Positions 12,848 to 25,300 are shown, counted from the stretch's first letter. The stretch: 64,000 nt of DNA from Nectonema munidae (GCA_030549495.1 JAUIRK010000035.1:223757-287756); one strand, 5' to 3'. The notes: a model not told the origin generated them from the letters alone. Made by a program: numbers and translations.

Positions 12848-13477
12848 CAGGGCCGTATCAAAGATCGTGGCGCCCCGGAGCAAAGGTCCTGATTGGAGCC
12901 CCTCACCCCTTGCTCTTTCTTTTCTCACTCATCCCCACCCCATTCTGGCTTAAAAAGTGATTTTGAAAAAAAATGCTCACATTTTTATTAAGCGACATAA
13001 TTCAGATATATACTGATTGAGTCTAAGTCAGTGTCCATTAGATGTTCATTTTTCGTGTTTTAGCAACAGCAAAATTATCGATGACTTCGTCAAAATCAAC
13101 ACAATCGAGAACTTCTTTCTGAATGCTCATAAGAGCCAGACTTTGGAGGCAGGCTTGCCCCATAGTGCTCCTTAGGTAGGACTTAATATGTTTTAGCTCA
13201 CTGAATGACCTTCCACAGGATGCAATAGAAGTTCCAATTGTCAGAATGATCCTCAGAGCCACTTGTAGATTCGGACAGAGTCATGAGTGCGAGGACAGGA
13301 AATCGAGTAACTCCATAGCGTTTGCCGGTTTTTCCTTCAGAGGTTTCAAAAATATTTGAATGTCCTCAATTTCCATTTCAAGCTATTCTGCGTTAACTTC
13401 AGTGCCAATGAAATGGCGCCCCGATGTGGCGCGCCAGGGCAATTGCCCCCACTGCCCTCCCCCTTGTTACGGCCCTG
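12848..13477 (-). mobile_element. hAT element, internally deleted, keeps transposase C-terminus
   Basis: The ends are CAGGGCCGTATCAAAG and, read in reverse from 13477, CAGGGCCGTAACAAGG. The flanks GCACAACC (12840-12847) and GCAAAACC (13478-13485) match at 7 of 8 bases. Inside, on the minus strand, is the transposase C-terminus described separately. At 630 bp it is far too short to be autonomous. Confidence 0.85.
13038..13262 (-). pseudogene. hAT transposase C-terminal dimerisation fragment
   Basis: The 74-residue frame reads MALRIILTIGTSIASCGRSF then SELKHIKSYLRSTM and LQSLALMSIQKE. This is the hAT dimerisation domain (the conserved SCERSFSxLKxIKxxLRSTM block), with CGRSF where CERSF is usual. 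It resembles the ZMYM1-like hAT transposases. Only the last 70 or so residues of a protein normally above 600 residues remain, inside a hAT element with matched ends, so it is a relic. Confidence 0.85.
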
Positions 13478-13499
13478 GCAAAACCTGTAGGATATCGCA

Positions 13500-16400
13500 T
13501 CATAAATGAAAAAAATAATAATCAAAGGTTAATTAATCTTTGTGTTTTTTCTAATTAGTCTATCAATGTAGTTTATGTTTTGTATTCCTTTAATTTTTTG
13601 GTTACGGAGCGTTGTATACTCTCTAAAGCTTTCATGACCTTTTTACATGTTGGGTGTGATATACAAATGCCGTATTTGAGGATAGGTCTAATCAAAACTT
13701 TGTAAAGTAAGGCGATAGTTGTTTCGAAATTTGGTAAATGTCTGTAAATAAGATGAAATGTTGGATAAGCTTTAGAGGTGAATTTTGAAAAGTGAGGCTT
13801 AAATTTGAATTATCAATTGTGATTCCTAAGTCTTTAAGATGTTGAACTCGCTCAATATTGTATAACCTGCTGTGTAATAAGTGTAGTTATTCTTGAGACC
13901 GATTTGAAGATGTTTGCATTTGGAGAAGTTTAAATTCATTCCCCAATAAATTGAAAAAATTATTTTGGAGTTTGATACTTGAAGAAGGACTTGATGCAGA
14001 ATAAATTTTGGGGTTGTCCGCAAGGAGTTTTAAAAGAGAAGTTATTATTTGAGGTAAATCATTCATATATCAATTGAAAAGTAATGGACCAATCATACTA
14101 CTGTGGATGACTGACTCCACTACAAACTTCAGCTGGATTTGAAAAATGTCCAAACAAAAAAAAGACTATGTAAAATCTATTTGTAAGAAAACTTTCAATC
14201 CATTTCAAAACTTTTGTAATTTGGCCATATAGATGAAATTTTTTAAGTAAGTAAGTGTAAGGAACTTTGTCAGATGTTTTTTATAAATAAAAGTATAATA
14301 TATCCACGGTTTTATTATCTTCTAAAAGTGAAACTATATCGTTGGTTAATTCTAACATATGTGTAATTTTAAACTTTTTATAGTAAAACCATGTTGGTCA
14401 CTAGCCAGTATTTTGTTTGAATTTAATTAAGAAATAACATTGTCGGAAAGTATGGATATCAGAATTTTGAATAATATTGATTTTAGACAAACTGGTCTAT
14501 AGTTTGAAGGAAGCCTTGAATCTAAACTTTTGTAAATAGGTACTACAATTTTTTGAGGATAGGTTAAAATGTATTGAAAGAGGATCTTTAAAGGAACACA
14601 ATTTTTTAAATATATATGAAGAAGAAGGGCAAGGCCTGGAGATTTGTTAGTGTCTAGTGTATTCAACTTCTTCAAAAACTATTTTTCCATTAATTATGAT
14701 GTCTTGTATTGAGGTAATTTATGTAAAGAGCCACTTCAGTTGGAAAAGACCGAAAAGAAATAATAAAAATTTCCGCTTTTTCATATTCAGATTCAGTGGT
14801 GTTTCCATTTATGTTGATTGTCATTTTTTTAAGGGAATTTTTATAGTTCCAGAAATTTTGAATTCTTTTTTATATTTAACGGAAATACTTTTTTCATAGA
14901 TTTTTTTGTTTTTCTTGTCTCCTGTCCTAATGCGTTTGAAACTTTTTTGAATTGCTGCCATAAAATTGGATCTTTGAATTTCTTGCCTTTATGAAAATTT
15001 TTTTTTCTTATGAAGAAAAATAGCTGCTCGATTCATGTATGAGTTGGGTGACTTTTTCTTTTCAATAAAGTTATGTTTGATGAAATAGCTTGGTTAAAAA
15101 TGGAAATAAAAACTTGATAAAATTTTGAAATATGTAAATCTTTGAATAAGTCCCATTTTATGTTCGAAATAATTTTTATAATATTCTGATTTTGCCATAC
15201 GCGGGCATTAAGTTTATTTGAGAGGGATGTAGGATAGCTACAGTTAAATAGAACTTCAAATTTAATCTATTAATGATCACTACCAGTAAGAGGTTACAGG
15301 AGAGAGATATTTTTAATAAGAGAAGGAAAGTTTGTGATTAAAAGATCGAGTAAGGTAGGGCTTATATAAATGCAACAAATGATAAATCTGTTATTTCTGT
15401 TTTGAATGCCTAAAAAAGGTATTCAATGTACGCAGGAACAAGAGGAAGCATCAACTTTATTTTCAGGTAAGGCCAAAAAGCAACAATTTCTCTTCATTTA
15501 AAAGTTTAGGCTGATAGTGAATCAAAATTATTTATAATTGCAAAATTGTTTAGAGAAAATTTAAGCTGACCTGCTGGTACTGTATCTGTAGGTTTTGATA
15601 GAGCTTCGCAAGTGAGAATCAGATCATAATATGTAACTTGAGCAATCAAACGGACTTAATTAAGCTTTGGAGAAAGTTGATTTGGGTTATTATATAGAAT
15701 AGAGAGAACATTATTAGTTTTAATTTCATTGGTATTTGTGTAAAAATGTGATTTTTCTAATTTAGTAAAACTTCTGAACTCATATCGAGGATTTGGATAG
15801 GTGACTTTTTGATCTTTATAATTTGAAAATCTTTCAAAGAGTTTCCTTTTAAATAAACCTTATTGATTTATCTTTGTTGGTTTCATTCTTTGCTTTCACT
15901 TTATCTCTTAGTTTGTGAATTCCAACACTTTCCTCTGAATTAAAGTCATTTGTGATAAAAATATTTTTTTAATTATCAGGAGATTTTTTTAAAAATGGTA
16001 AAGCTTTTGTAATATTCACTTTATCATCTTAATTTTCATAAGTATCTCGAATGGGTCTTTTAGGCGTTTTGGCGTTTATAACCCTACCAAGGCGAACTAT
16101 TTGCTTTAATCTTTAGGGCTGAGAAATAAGCCACTACTGAATAAGTCGTGTATAAATTGATTATCGTCAATTTTTGATTGTTGTTATTAAATTCATCGAC
16201 GCCATCAAGTATATGATTCATTCTCCTGCGTTCCATTTCTACACAGAGAAAACAAGTTAGTTACAGTTACTAATTTAAAAGGGTAAATTTACTGTTCTCA
16301 TTTTTACTATTATTTTAGTAAATTAACTTTCAAAACAGTAAACTAAAAAGTTAATTGTATTATATAAGTTAGTATATTTAACTCAAACATCTGGTAAAAT

Positions 16401-17210
16401 CACAGGAAAAGTTAGTATATTGCGTATAATAATCTTTTAAGATTAGTACGCACTACAAACAAATCTTTTTATAAATCAGTAAAACTACAAAACCAAACAG
16501 CGAAATAGATGTATAATAATTTGTCAATCGAATCATAGAAAACTCTAATATCAAGGAAGAAAAAATAAACATTCAGTTTCAGTGGCCATCAATAAAAACA
16601 AAGATTTTATTTTAAAACTTAACATTTTTCCAAAATAGCATGAAACTAGTTTTTTGATACCATCATGAGTTATAGAATTGGGTGTAAAATAAGAAAACAA
16701 CTTTATTCAAAGAATCATATTTTCTAATGCATAACGATGTTTCTGCTGGTATCATGTAATATTTGCTTAAAATTGGGAGGTAAAGAATTCATTGAAATTG
16801 TTTCTGACTTTTATGACAATTTTTCAGTTATATTATCTAGTTTTTAATTCAATTTTGTATGAGATGTTTCTATTTTATTTGCCAACTATTTTTTATGCTC
16901 AAAGACATCATTTATATTTTTGAAATTGTGTCTTTCATTTTGTTGATAATTTTATCATTATTTTTTTTCAAAGTAATCAAATCTTCGTTAAAATTTGTTA
17001 ACAACTTTTTTAAAGTATGAGCATCCTCAATACCACATTTAGTACAAAACGAACGAATGCCAGCTCTTCCTATTTATCTATCATGCTTACCATATCTTTG
17101 CGGAAATATTTTGACATATATGACAGAACCATTCAAAGCATGAATTTCAGTAACCACTTTGACGTAAGTAAAGTTAAAAGAAAAATGAGCTATAAATAAT
17201 TTTTAAGTAA
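13500..17210 (-). mobile_element. LINE (non-LTR retrotransposon, Jockey/CR1-like), decayed
   Basis: Read on the minus strand, order and content fit a two-ORF LINE. At about 17200-16560 are traces of an ORF1 with CTKCGIEDAHTLKKLL and a Lys/Asn-rich coiled region, like ORF1 proteins with a PHD-type finger. At about 16120-15860 is RLGRVINAKTPKRPIRDTY, also ORF1-like. The 15300-15000 stretch matches the linker before the RT domain. The RT domain runs from about 14680 to 13600. No target duplication was found; the 3' end abuts the hAT relic at 13485. There are many stops and frame shifts, so this is an old copy. Confidence 0.75.
13570..14675 (-). pseudogene. LINE reverse transcriptase domain, broken
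   Basis: Recognisable RT motifs appear in order on the minus strand. LDTNKSPGLA and PSNYRPVCLKSILFKIL lie at 14675-14427 (RT block 1-2, usually NKSPGxDGI and SNYRPISL). KTSDKVPYTYLLKK at about 14280 stands for FSKAFDKVPH. SGVSH and MIGPLLFN near 14110-14070 stand for GVPQGSVLGPLLF. LADN near 14030 occupies the YADD position. LLYKVLIRPILKYGI and KALESIQRSVTKKL at about 13730-13600 form the thumb region. The motif set places it in the Jockey/CR1/L2 group. The catalytic YADD is degenerate and the frame has many stops. Confidence 0.8.
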
Positions 17211-17489
17211 GGAGAAGGGAAAAAATAAGGATTTACACAAAATTACTTTTCTTTAATTTATATGATGAAGCCATTTTTAGAATAGAAGAAAAAAGCATAG
17301 TGTGTAGATTTGAGGAACAAAGGGAGGACACCAGCGTCCTAAAAAGATGAAAAGGGTCTGTTTAAATATATTAAAGGCCATGCTCATTCTCAAGGCTTAG
17401 TACATTTAGTACATTTCATCTTAATACGATTTTTGAAAGGGACCTAAGAAATTTTAGGAGTATCATCATAACTATGTAATTTTTATTAA

Positions 17490-20400
17490 CCTTAGCAGGA
17501 CGGAACTTTTTAGAGCAACACTAAGGACGGTAATGGGAGTTTTACTCCAATTTTTAAAAAAAGTATATTTCTTTTTTTTAATAAAGCTTTAGCATATCAA
17601 AGTCCTTTTAAGAATGTTTTTGTTCAGTTTGATATGTTTCCATGTTTTTTTATACGAAAAAAATCAAAAAACTTATTTTAGAATTAACGCCATCTATAAT
17701 AAAAAAGAGTTTGTTTTAGTTAACGTCATCTATAATAAAAATAAAAATTGCATTCGAACTTCCATAACGTTTACACTTATTAGATATACATATCTAAGAA
17801 AAATTTTTAAATTCATCTATTATATTATTTGTTAAATTATTTCAACAAACACTACTTCATATGCAAAAAAGGCATATTAATCATAGATTAATATTTAGTT
17901 TTTTTCAAATATATATAAAAAAAAAATGAACTAACATTTATTCAACTATTATAAAAATACAACACACGAGTATTATAATAAAAAATTCGTAAATATTTAC
18001 AATTATTATGTGTTTCTGCACTTTTTACACATAAATAAAGTATGGCTTTTACAAATGAATTTTCCACATACACTGCATTTTCGTGTTCCCCTTTTTCTTG
18101 GCTTACAATCAATAAAAGAGCAATATCCTCGTTGAACTGATGTAGTTGGGTTCTCGTCAACATCAAAAAACCCGTAAAAAGATAATAAGTTTCTGGTAAA
18201 TAAACGAGTAAATGAACTTTGACTTCTAATCAACATGCATTTTTCAGCTAAAAGTAGAGAAAGGTGTTTTATAAAGCATTTTCTTCCTCCTCTTGAAACT
18301 GACGGGTATGCATCTGAATCATTAGCTCTCATAATTACCCAGCTATTATTAACTGCAATATCAAGAAAATTTGTAAAAATTGCAACTGGCCAACGTCTAG
18401 AAGACTTATAACAGCTGTAATTTCTTGCCATTCTGTTAAAAACATCCACTCCATATTTAAACCTATTATAATCTAGAATAGTTTGAGGCTTTTTTCTGGG
18501 CCCAAAAGTTTCTATTTGTGATAGATGTTGACTAGATAACACATAAACTGGTTTGAAGTTTTTTTTAGAATGTTTTTCCGGTATATAAACTGTTAACGGA
18601 GAGGTTTCTGAATACAAAAATCTACTCTCACAATCATTCAAACCCAGACCTTTTAAATGCGCTGGACGGACTACATGCGGCATGAACCTTCTATTACTTC
18701 TTACCGTACCAAAGATTGTATAGTTTTGATTTTTGGCCCAATTACACAAATCCTGGAACATAAAAAACCTATCTGCATAAATACCAATACCGGTCGGTAA
18801 GCAAGAAATATTTACCAATCTTTTTACTATATTATTGGGTTTAAAATGATCCCTGTCCACTAAACCACTTTCATAAATTTCGCTACAAAAAAACAAAAAA
18901 AGTGGACGAGTCTACACAGTGATAAATTTTCATACCATATCGACCTGGCTTGGATGGGTCGTATACTTTTATAGGTGACCTGCCTCTATACTTGACGAGC
19001 TGCTCGTCAATTGTAACGCAATTAGATGGTGACCAATATTTATGAAAGTTTTCAAGGAAAAAATTTTGTAAGTATTTTATCGGAGCTAATTTATCTGAAC
19101 TATTTCTTGTAGTTCTTGAATCAAATCTTATAAAGGTACGAATAAGAATGAATACGTCTCTACTGATTGCAGCTTTTAAAAAAGGGGTTCCATACTTTTC
19201 AGAAAAAAAGATGTTTGACATCAATCTGCTGATCTTTAGACTGCCCAATGTAAAGAATACAGGCTAAGTATGCTAGCAAATGTTCCATTGAAAACCTTTC
19301 ATATAAACTTTTGAGGTTCTCCAACAAACAATTAGGACTTCTACAAAAAAAATTTAACTAAATAATGTTTTCTAATAGAAAATTACTTGTAGTTTTCTTC
19401 CATTCTTTCTTTTGTGTAGACAAAAATATGGTTCAAAAGAGATTCAGTGAAAAAAAGATTAAAAATTTTCAAAGGATCTTTCAAATTTTTTTGCCGTATC
19501 ATTTGGACCTGGTCTACTTGAGATGATATTAGTTGATGATCTTTTTCCACAAATCTCTCTCGGTTCCCAAAAAAATTGGGTTCCATCTGGTGCTACAAGG
19601 GACACATCTTCGCAAAGAGCTGTTTCTTCATCGCTTGAATCTGTTTGCCCTTCGATATCAACTGAATTTTGAATTTCATATTCACTATTTGAAAAAACGT
19701 CAGAACCAGAGGTTTCTCCTTCATCACTACTTGTATAAAAACTTGAGGAGCTCATAATAAAATTTTGCGAAGTAACTTAGGAAATCCAAATGAAGCTTGT
19801 CAAGAAATGGAAGAATTATTACACATACACAAATAAAGCAAGAGAGAGAGTTTTGTGTAATCTATAAGCGATTTCTTCACTATTCATTCATGCCAAGGAA
19901 TTATTTACCAAATGTGGTGAGAAAAAAGATAACAAATGCATAGAAAATTATATATGGTTCCTGTAGTCAATGGAACAATTGAGGTCACTCTAGCCGCATG
20001 CGTATTCTCGATAAAAAATCAATATCAAGTAAGAGTTCTTTGTGTTTGAAATCATATTTTGATTTATTTCTGCGTTGTATGATGTGTCTTTTATTACCCA
20101 GATAATACCATGACACAAATTCAATAAGGAGTCCATTCTCTTCATTTTTTTATTCAAGTACGCAACCATGCGCTGTTCAACAAATCGATCTAAAAAGCTT
20201 ATCTAATTTTTTTTAATCTTTTTTACTTTTTATAAAATATTTTGCACTGTAGAAAAATAAATTTATAAAAACAAAGTTTTGAATAGTGATCAATATAATT
20301 TTTTCACAAAACTACATAATCATACGTTTGTTTGCTTTGTTACTTCTTTTTTCTTTGTAAATAAAAAAAATATTATAGTTCTTCTTTTTAATTTTTTATA

Positions 20401-20897
20401 TATAATATTTTGCACTATGGAAAACAAATTTATGAAAACAAAGTTTTGAATATTGAACAATATAGTTTTTTTCACAAAACTACATATTCGTACGCTTGTT
20501 TGTTTTGTTATTAGCTAATAATGAAAGACTTGCTATAATACCCAAAGCGAAGGAAATAATAGAAACATGATTTTCGAACGTCATGTGTTTCAAAAATAAT
20601 CCTCAGAAAAAATTCTAAATTTGAAATCTACTTCAAATTTATATTTTTTTAAGGTTACAACTTAAGTTTTTCATAAAAACATATTAATTTTAGATGGCGT
20701 TAAATTTAAATTTCGTATAAATTACTATAAATATTTTTTCATGTGGTGAAAATTTTATATTTCTTTTTATCTTTAAAACCCATTAAAAAAAATAAAATAC
20801 CACCAAGTTAGCATATCGACTAGCTATATTTTTCTATCAGAAAAAGAAATTTTAAATATTTACTAGCCAAAAAAAGCCCTACTCCGTCCTTCTAAGG
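17490..20897 (-). mobile_element. piggyBac element 2, nearly complete
   Basis: The left end CCTTAGCAGGACGGA and the reverse of the right end, CCTTAGAAGGACGGA, are terminal inverted repeats. Each is flanked by TTAA (17486-17489 and 20898-20901). The CC(C/T)TAG start is classical for piggyBac. Subterminal inverted pairs include TTAACGCCATCTA near 17687 and its reverse near 20694. The transposase is on the minus strand (19755-18006). Between the transposase start and the right end lie two diverged tandem copies of about 168 bp (20205-20350 and 20375-20520), each with TTTTGCACT followed by an A/T-rich run. Confidence 0.9.
18006..19755 (-). pseudogene. piggyBac transposase (PGBD-like), two frame breaks
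   Basis: Starting at 19755: an acidic N-terminus (MSSSSFYTSSDEGETSGS), then NLKDPLKIFNLFFTESLL in a second frame to 19387. Next comes a likely 46-bp intron (19386-19341, GTAATT to TTGTAG), then MEHLLAYLACILYIGQSK and the DDE domain. The catalytic regions are visible: KPGRYGMKIYHCVDSS (first Asp), GIYADRFFMFQDL (second), KYGVDVFNRMARNYSCYK (third). The C-terminus is a Cys-rich zinc domain (CSFIDCKPRKRG, CSVCGKFICKSH, CKKC). Total about 570 residues, the usual piggyBac length. Frame changes near 19495 and at an A-run near 18895 break it. It would catalyse TTAA-specific cut-and-paste if intact; here it is only recently dead. Confidence 0.9.
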
Positions 20898-21524
20898 TTA
20901 ATCAACTTGAAATTTCAAAAAGTAATTCGGATTACATTCAATTTCTTCTATTTCTTTCCACAAAAATAACTATTCCAAATAAACTGGAAGGCAAAAAATA
21001 TAAAAGATCGATACTTCATTTTAAGAACGGGGGCTATGTCGCAATTCCCCCTTGATAACCCACTACACATAAATCTGCATAATGTCAATAAAGTGTATCT
21101 AAACTTTTATTAGGTTATATACAATTCGAGTAATCAAGTGAAACACAATTTTCCGTTTCTTGTTCGATTAGTTTGAATTTTTTAAGTTTTCACGAAATCT
21201 ACTAGTGACTCTGCCAAAATTTTAAAGATGAACAGTAACCAAATTTTGATCAATTTGAGAGGTCATTTGATATATTTCTATAAAAATTTATAGGAAAATC
21301 CAAAATATATGAAAAATTAAAAAAACAATAAAAAACTTTTCGCCTTAATCACATTATTGTGTTTTTATGGCATTCCTTTTTTCTTATTGAAAAAAATTAA
21401 AAACTTGTTTTTATTAAGTATAAAACTTTTAAGAGCCAATTTGCTGAATCTCTTAAAGTTTAAATCTGAATATTCTCTATGTCTCCTAAAAATCTTCCAC
21501 TTTTTCTAAAATATCCTTATAGAT

Positions 21525-22569
21525 CAGAGAGGGCAAACTCTCTCTAGCTCGCAGCCTGGATTTCGAATATTTATAGCTCTTGCGCGTCGGATAAAAACCT
21601 ATGAGTTCAAAGCACACGTATAATCATAATGGAAATCAACAATAACAGAATAGATTACTTAAAAAGCATTAACAATGTTTGAATGAAGTTTCATCCTTAA
21701 GTTTTCTTTCCGATTTTCTAACAACCCTTCTTCTTAAAAATTTCTTCTAAACCATGAGTTAAATTCCAAGCAGCAGAAACTGTCAAAATATTAATAATCA
21801 GTTATTACTCTTGTTCTGTTCTTTGAATTATTAATATTCATTACTGGAAAAATTCGCTTACAAAGAAGAAGATGAAGAAAGAATTTATTTACAAACATCA
21901 AATGCTAAAACATTAAATTTATGTTAACAGGTAGATAAAAATTTTTGCGTGCACAGATAAGTCCTGCAAAACATACGTAGAATTTTTAAAGTCAATAAAT
22001 TATTTTCGGATATTTAGAAACAAAATATTGATAAAAATAAATAAGTTGCAAAAATATTGTCTTTCACAAGAGAAGTAATTACATGACATGATCTTCATTT
22101 GAAAATCGGATGTTAATTCTAAGACATTGAGAGTAAAATTGGATGTAAAAATAGAAAACTTAAGTTTTTAATCATTTAGTATTCTCTCAAATATACTCAG
22201 CGGACCGCACTGTAACTCTTAACGGGGCGAATGTGGCTTGCGGGCAGGGATGGAGCGAGAAGGGGGATAGGGGGGATGCCCCCCCCCCCCCCCCCCAGCA
22301 ATCTATTCAAGAAAAATTAAGGTTGGAGTCCACCCTAAAATAGAAATCAAAATTGATGAAGTCATTGATCGATTTTCAAAGCAAAAAGAAAGAAGAAAAG
22401 ACTTTGTAATATAATTTTAATCATTTATTTTACATACGTTTTCAAATTTCTTCCCTAATAAAATGTGTAAAATATTTTGTTAATATTTTTATACCCCCCC
22501 CCCCCCCCCCCCCACACAAAAGATTTCTGGATCCCCCACTGCTTGCGGGTGTTATGTTTGACACCCGTG
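21525..22569. mobile_element. hAT element (1,045 bp) containing a nested hAT MITE
   Basis: The left end CAGAGAGGGCAAACTCTCTC and the reverse of the right end, CACGGGTGTCAAACATAAC, match the CAGGGGTG-GCAAAC type of hAT terminus. The inner right arm keeps GCGGTCCGCTGAG and CGCCCCGTTAAGAG, also familiar from this group. The flanks TTATAGAT (21517-21524) and CTATGGAT (22570-22577) agree at 6 of 8 bases. No transposase frame survives. A second hAT element sits at 22245-22541. Confidence 0.6.
22245..22541. mobile_element. hAT MITE, 297 bp, inserted in another hAT element
   Basis: The ends are CAGGGATGGAGCGAGAA and, in reverse, CAGTGGGGGATCCAGAA. The flanking 8-bp duplication CTTGCGGG is perfect (22237-22244 and 22542-22549). 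Long C runs lie inside both ends (about 22279-22296 and 22494-22513). The insertion splits the GCGGGCC-like right arm of the hAT element at 21525-22569. Confidence 0.9.
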
Positions 22570-22784
22570 CTATGGATGGTTTTATGTATATTGTATATAA
22601 CATACTATTTTTAGTTATTTTTCGTCTTTTTTTGAAATTCTATTTTGTATTATTGAAAGGCTACAAAAAACGAATTAGAATGGCAAAAGGACAAAATTGA
22701 TTTAAAAAGATATTTATTTTTTGATAAACACCCACTCAGGTGCAAAAATTCTTTGAAAAAAAATTTAGTGACCCACTAATAAAA

Positions 22785-22960
22785 AGGAATACCGATTTTG
22801 GTACTATATGGTCTAAAAAACGAACATCATGGCTCCACATTATCATCTGGCGTGATGGTTATAGGGTTAATTTTAGATTTAAAACTGCCCATAACTTCCT
22901 CAAACTGTCAAGTAAGCGGAGTACTACCGCAATATAAAAATTTCATAAAAATAGGAATTG
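22785..22960 (+). pseudogene. Possible mariner/IS630-type transposase scrap
   Basis: One frame reads KNEHHGSTLSSGVMVIGLIL followed by DLKLPI. This resembles the KxPxSVMVxGxVxSDGxxMP stretch of mariner-type transposases that precedes the third catalytic residue. Nothing else of the protein is recognisable around it, and no inverted repeats were found. It could be chance in AT-rich DNA. Confidence 0.3.
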
Positions 22961-24320
22961 TTATTTACAACATGAAGAGCACTTTTGTGAAGCATGTATA
23001 TTTTTTCAAGTACAGTCTTGTTCCAATGTATGTACAAACTTTGGGTAAATAATTTAAAATGAAAATATGTAATAATTAATAATTTTCTAGATTAATTGAT
23101 TAATCAAAAAGGAAAATAACATATTAAATTGGAGTTGGAAAAATTTGAAAGTTTCCTTGTTTTAATTTTTAATCATGCTTCATAATTAAAAAGTAAGAAA
23201 AGAAACCTTTAAACAATAATTTCAATTTTTATTGTAAAAATAAATCACCACCTTAAAGGATGGGTGAAGGACAAAATTTTTTAATTTCATGTAAATGTAA
23301 AGACGGCTGTAGCATTGTGGTCAATGAAGAAGCACTTAATCTGACAAACATGTGATGACCGAGCAGGCTCTGAAAGGGTTGAGACTAATTGACAGCGCTA
23401 ATTCAAAAACGACATCCGAAAATTGTTCTATCATTTATCACTTAGATTTGTCTTACTCTATTTATCCTTTTTTTTTACCAATAAAATTGACAAATTTGTC
23501 ACACTCCAAGGCTACAATGTTAAGAAAAAGGTAATAAAAATCGCAACCGAAGCTGATTCTGATACGAGTGTTTTACTTTAACTTGTTGATTTAATGTACC
23601 AAAAGTTTACGGTTAATTAAATTTCAGAAAGTAAATTTATAACTTACATAATAATGAATGTTGATGTGTTTTTTATGAATACCAATTGAATCTGTTTTAC
23701 AACATGCTATTTTATGCATTTTTGCTTTAAGGAAAGCGCTTCACTTTTCTCAAAGAATGATAGAAAGAAATAAGAGGTGTCATTTAAAAAAATAGTAATA
23801 CGTTTATTTAAGGTGCAAATAAAGCAAACATTAAAGCAATTAGATAAGTGTTAATTTTATCAATTATTTGAATCATACCCCAATACACAAAAATTTATTT
23901 GACATTGCTTTATAAAACTTAAAAAATCGGAGGAAAAAGAGATAATCATAAAATTTAATGTCGGTATTTTAAAAAATAAAAGAATTATTTAACATTTTAT
24001 CATCTTAATCAATTTTTCAAAATTTATTCGTTTGTCTAAATTTACAAATGAGTGATAACCACGAGGAATCAATATTTAAAAAAATAATTGAAATTTTAAT
24101 TAATAATAAATTGAAATGTGGTGATATTTAATCTTTAGCTTTGATATTTTATACTTGTTTTAATTTTGTTCTGTATTTGATAATGTCATTTTTGAATTTT
24201 AAAAAGACATTTTATTCAACCATTGAAGCTGTCAACTATAGTAGAAGAAAAAAAATTGTTATTTATATCACAAAAATGAGATCTAAAAAAGTGCAGAATT
24301 AGTTTTTTTAGTTTTGAGTA
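22961..24320. other. No recognised feature
   Basis: Only short random frames. No paired repeats were found. Confidence 0.5.
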
Positions 24321-24324
24321 TCGT

Positions 24325-24440
24325 ATCCAAGAGAAGAATATACTTTCAAAACTGGATTGGGATGTCACAATCGAGAATCCAACCCTGGTGAATCGAATCA
24401 ATCAGATCCTACGCTTACGCTACCAGCCAGCCATATGCGG
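24325..24440 (-). mobile_element. tRNA-derived SINE (family D, copy 1), partial
   Basis: On the minus strand it reads GGCTGGCTGGTAGCGTAAGC, then a B-box-like GGTTGGATTCTCG, then GATTGTGACATCC and a tail GAAAGTATATTCTTCTCTT. The copy at 25198-25300 shares the same order of blocks and the same tail on the opposite strand. Confidence 0.5.
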
Positions 24441-24896
24441 AGATAGTTCTTTCAATGTGTCAGCGAGTTATCACCCATCCTTTCATTGATATGAGATGGC
24501 CTAGAATCCATGACAAAATATAGAATTTTTATAGAACTTCAATTACTTAAAATCAATAAACACCAAATACTTAATAACAAAATGTGTACATCATTCGATG
24601 ACAAAATAAGCAGTGAAATTTAAGTTAAAGAAATTTGACCACCTTTAAATTATTCCTATAGACAAAAGCTGAGATTCTCAAGGCATTGGTCTCCACATAA
24701 AAAGATCTATGGGAAAATAGGGTTTGCTGTATCATTCAAAAATAATATACGAAATTTTTATCTGATCAAAAGCTTTTTTCTAAAGGAAAATAAGTAAACT
24801 AACTGATTACTTTAGAAATGGTTAATTAAGTTAGTTAGATTAAAGTTAGATTATTAATTGAGAAAATATGGCGCTTGAAAGAAAATGGGAAATTTC

Positions 24897-24918
24897 CTAT
24901 ATATATATATATATATAC
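24897..24918. repeat. (AT)n microsatellite
   Basis: About ten AT repeats in a row. Similar short runs occur at 11377-11390 and 61554-61568. Confidence 0.9.
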
Positions 24919-25197
24919 ATTGTTATAAAGAAGATGAGGGAAACAAACTTATAAAACCTCATCCAATGCATTTGACGCAACATCAGAACTTCATCAGAGA
25001 AAAGTGATATCACTTTGAGGAAATTTAGTCATGAGTTTTGATGAGAGATAAGGAAGCTTGAATCTTCGATGGAATATTTCTGGAGATGCTCAAATTGAAA
25101 TGTTGGATAAACAAACGCGTTCATAGACACGAAAAGTCTCATGCCATCAATTCAATGATAGAAAGCATACAATAAATAAAAACACAAATGATCATAG

Positions 25198-25300
25198 TTC
25201 AGATGGCTTAGTGGTGTGAGCGTGGGTTCTCGATCCAGATGGTCTGAGTTCTCCGATCGTGACTATCCTTCAAGCTGTGAAAATGTATTCTTCCCTTACA
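25198..25300 (+). mobile_element. tRNA-derived SINE (family D, copy 2)
   Basis: The + strand has GATGGCTTAGTGGTGTGAGCG (A-box-like), GAGTTCTCCGATCGTGAC (degenerate B box) and the tail GAAAATGTATTCTTCCCTT, shared with the copy at 24325-24440. It is not a functional tRNA, as no cloverleaf can be drawn. Confidence 0.5.

Noticed and set aside
18006-19755. Host PGBD-type domesticated gene
   Set aside because: Matched inverted ends, TTAA duplications and frame breaks show an ordinary transposon copy, not a domesticated gene.
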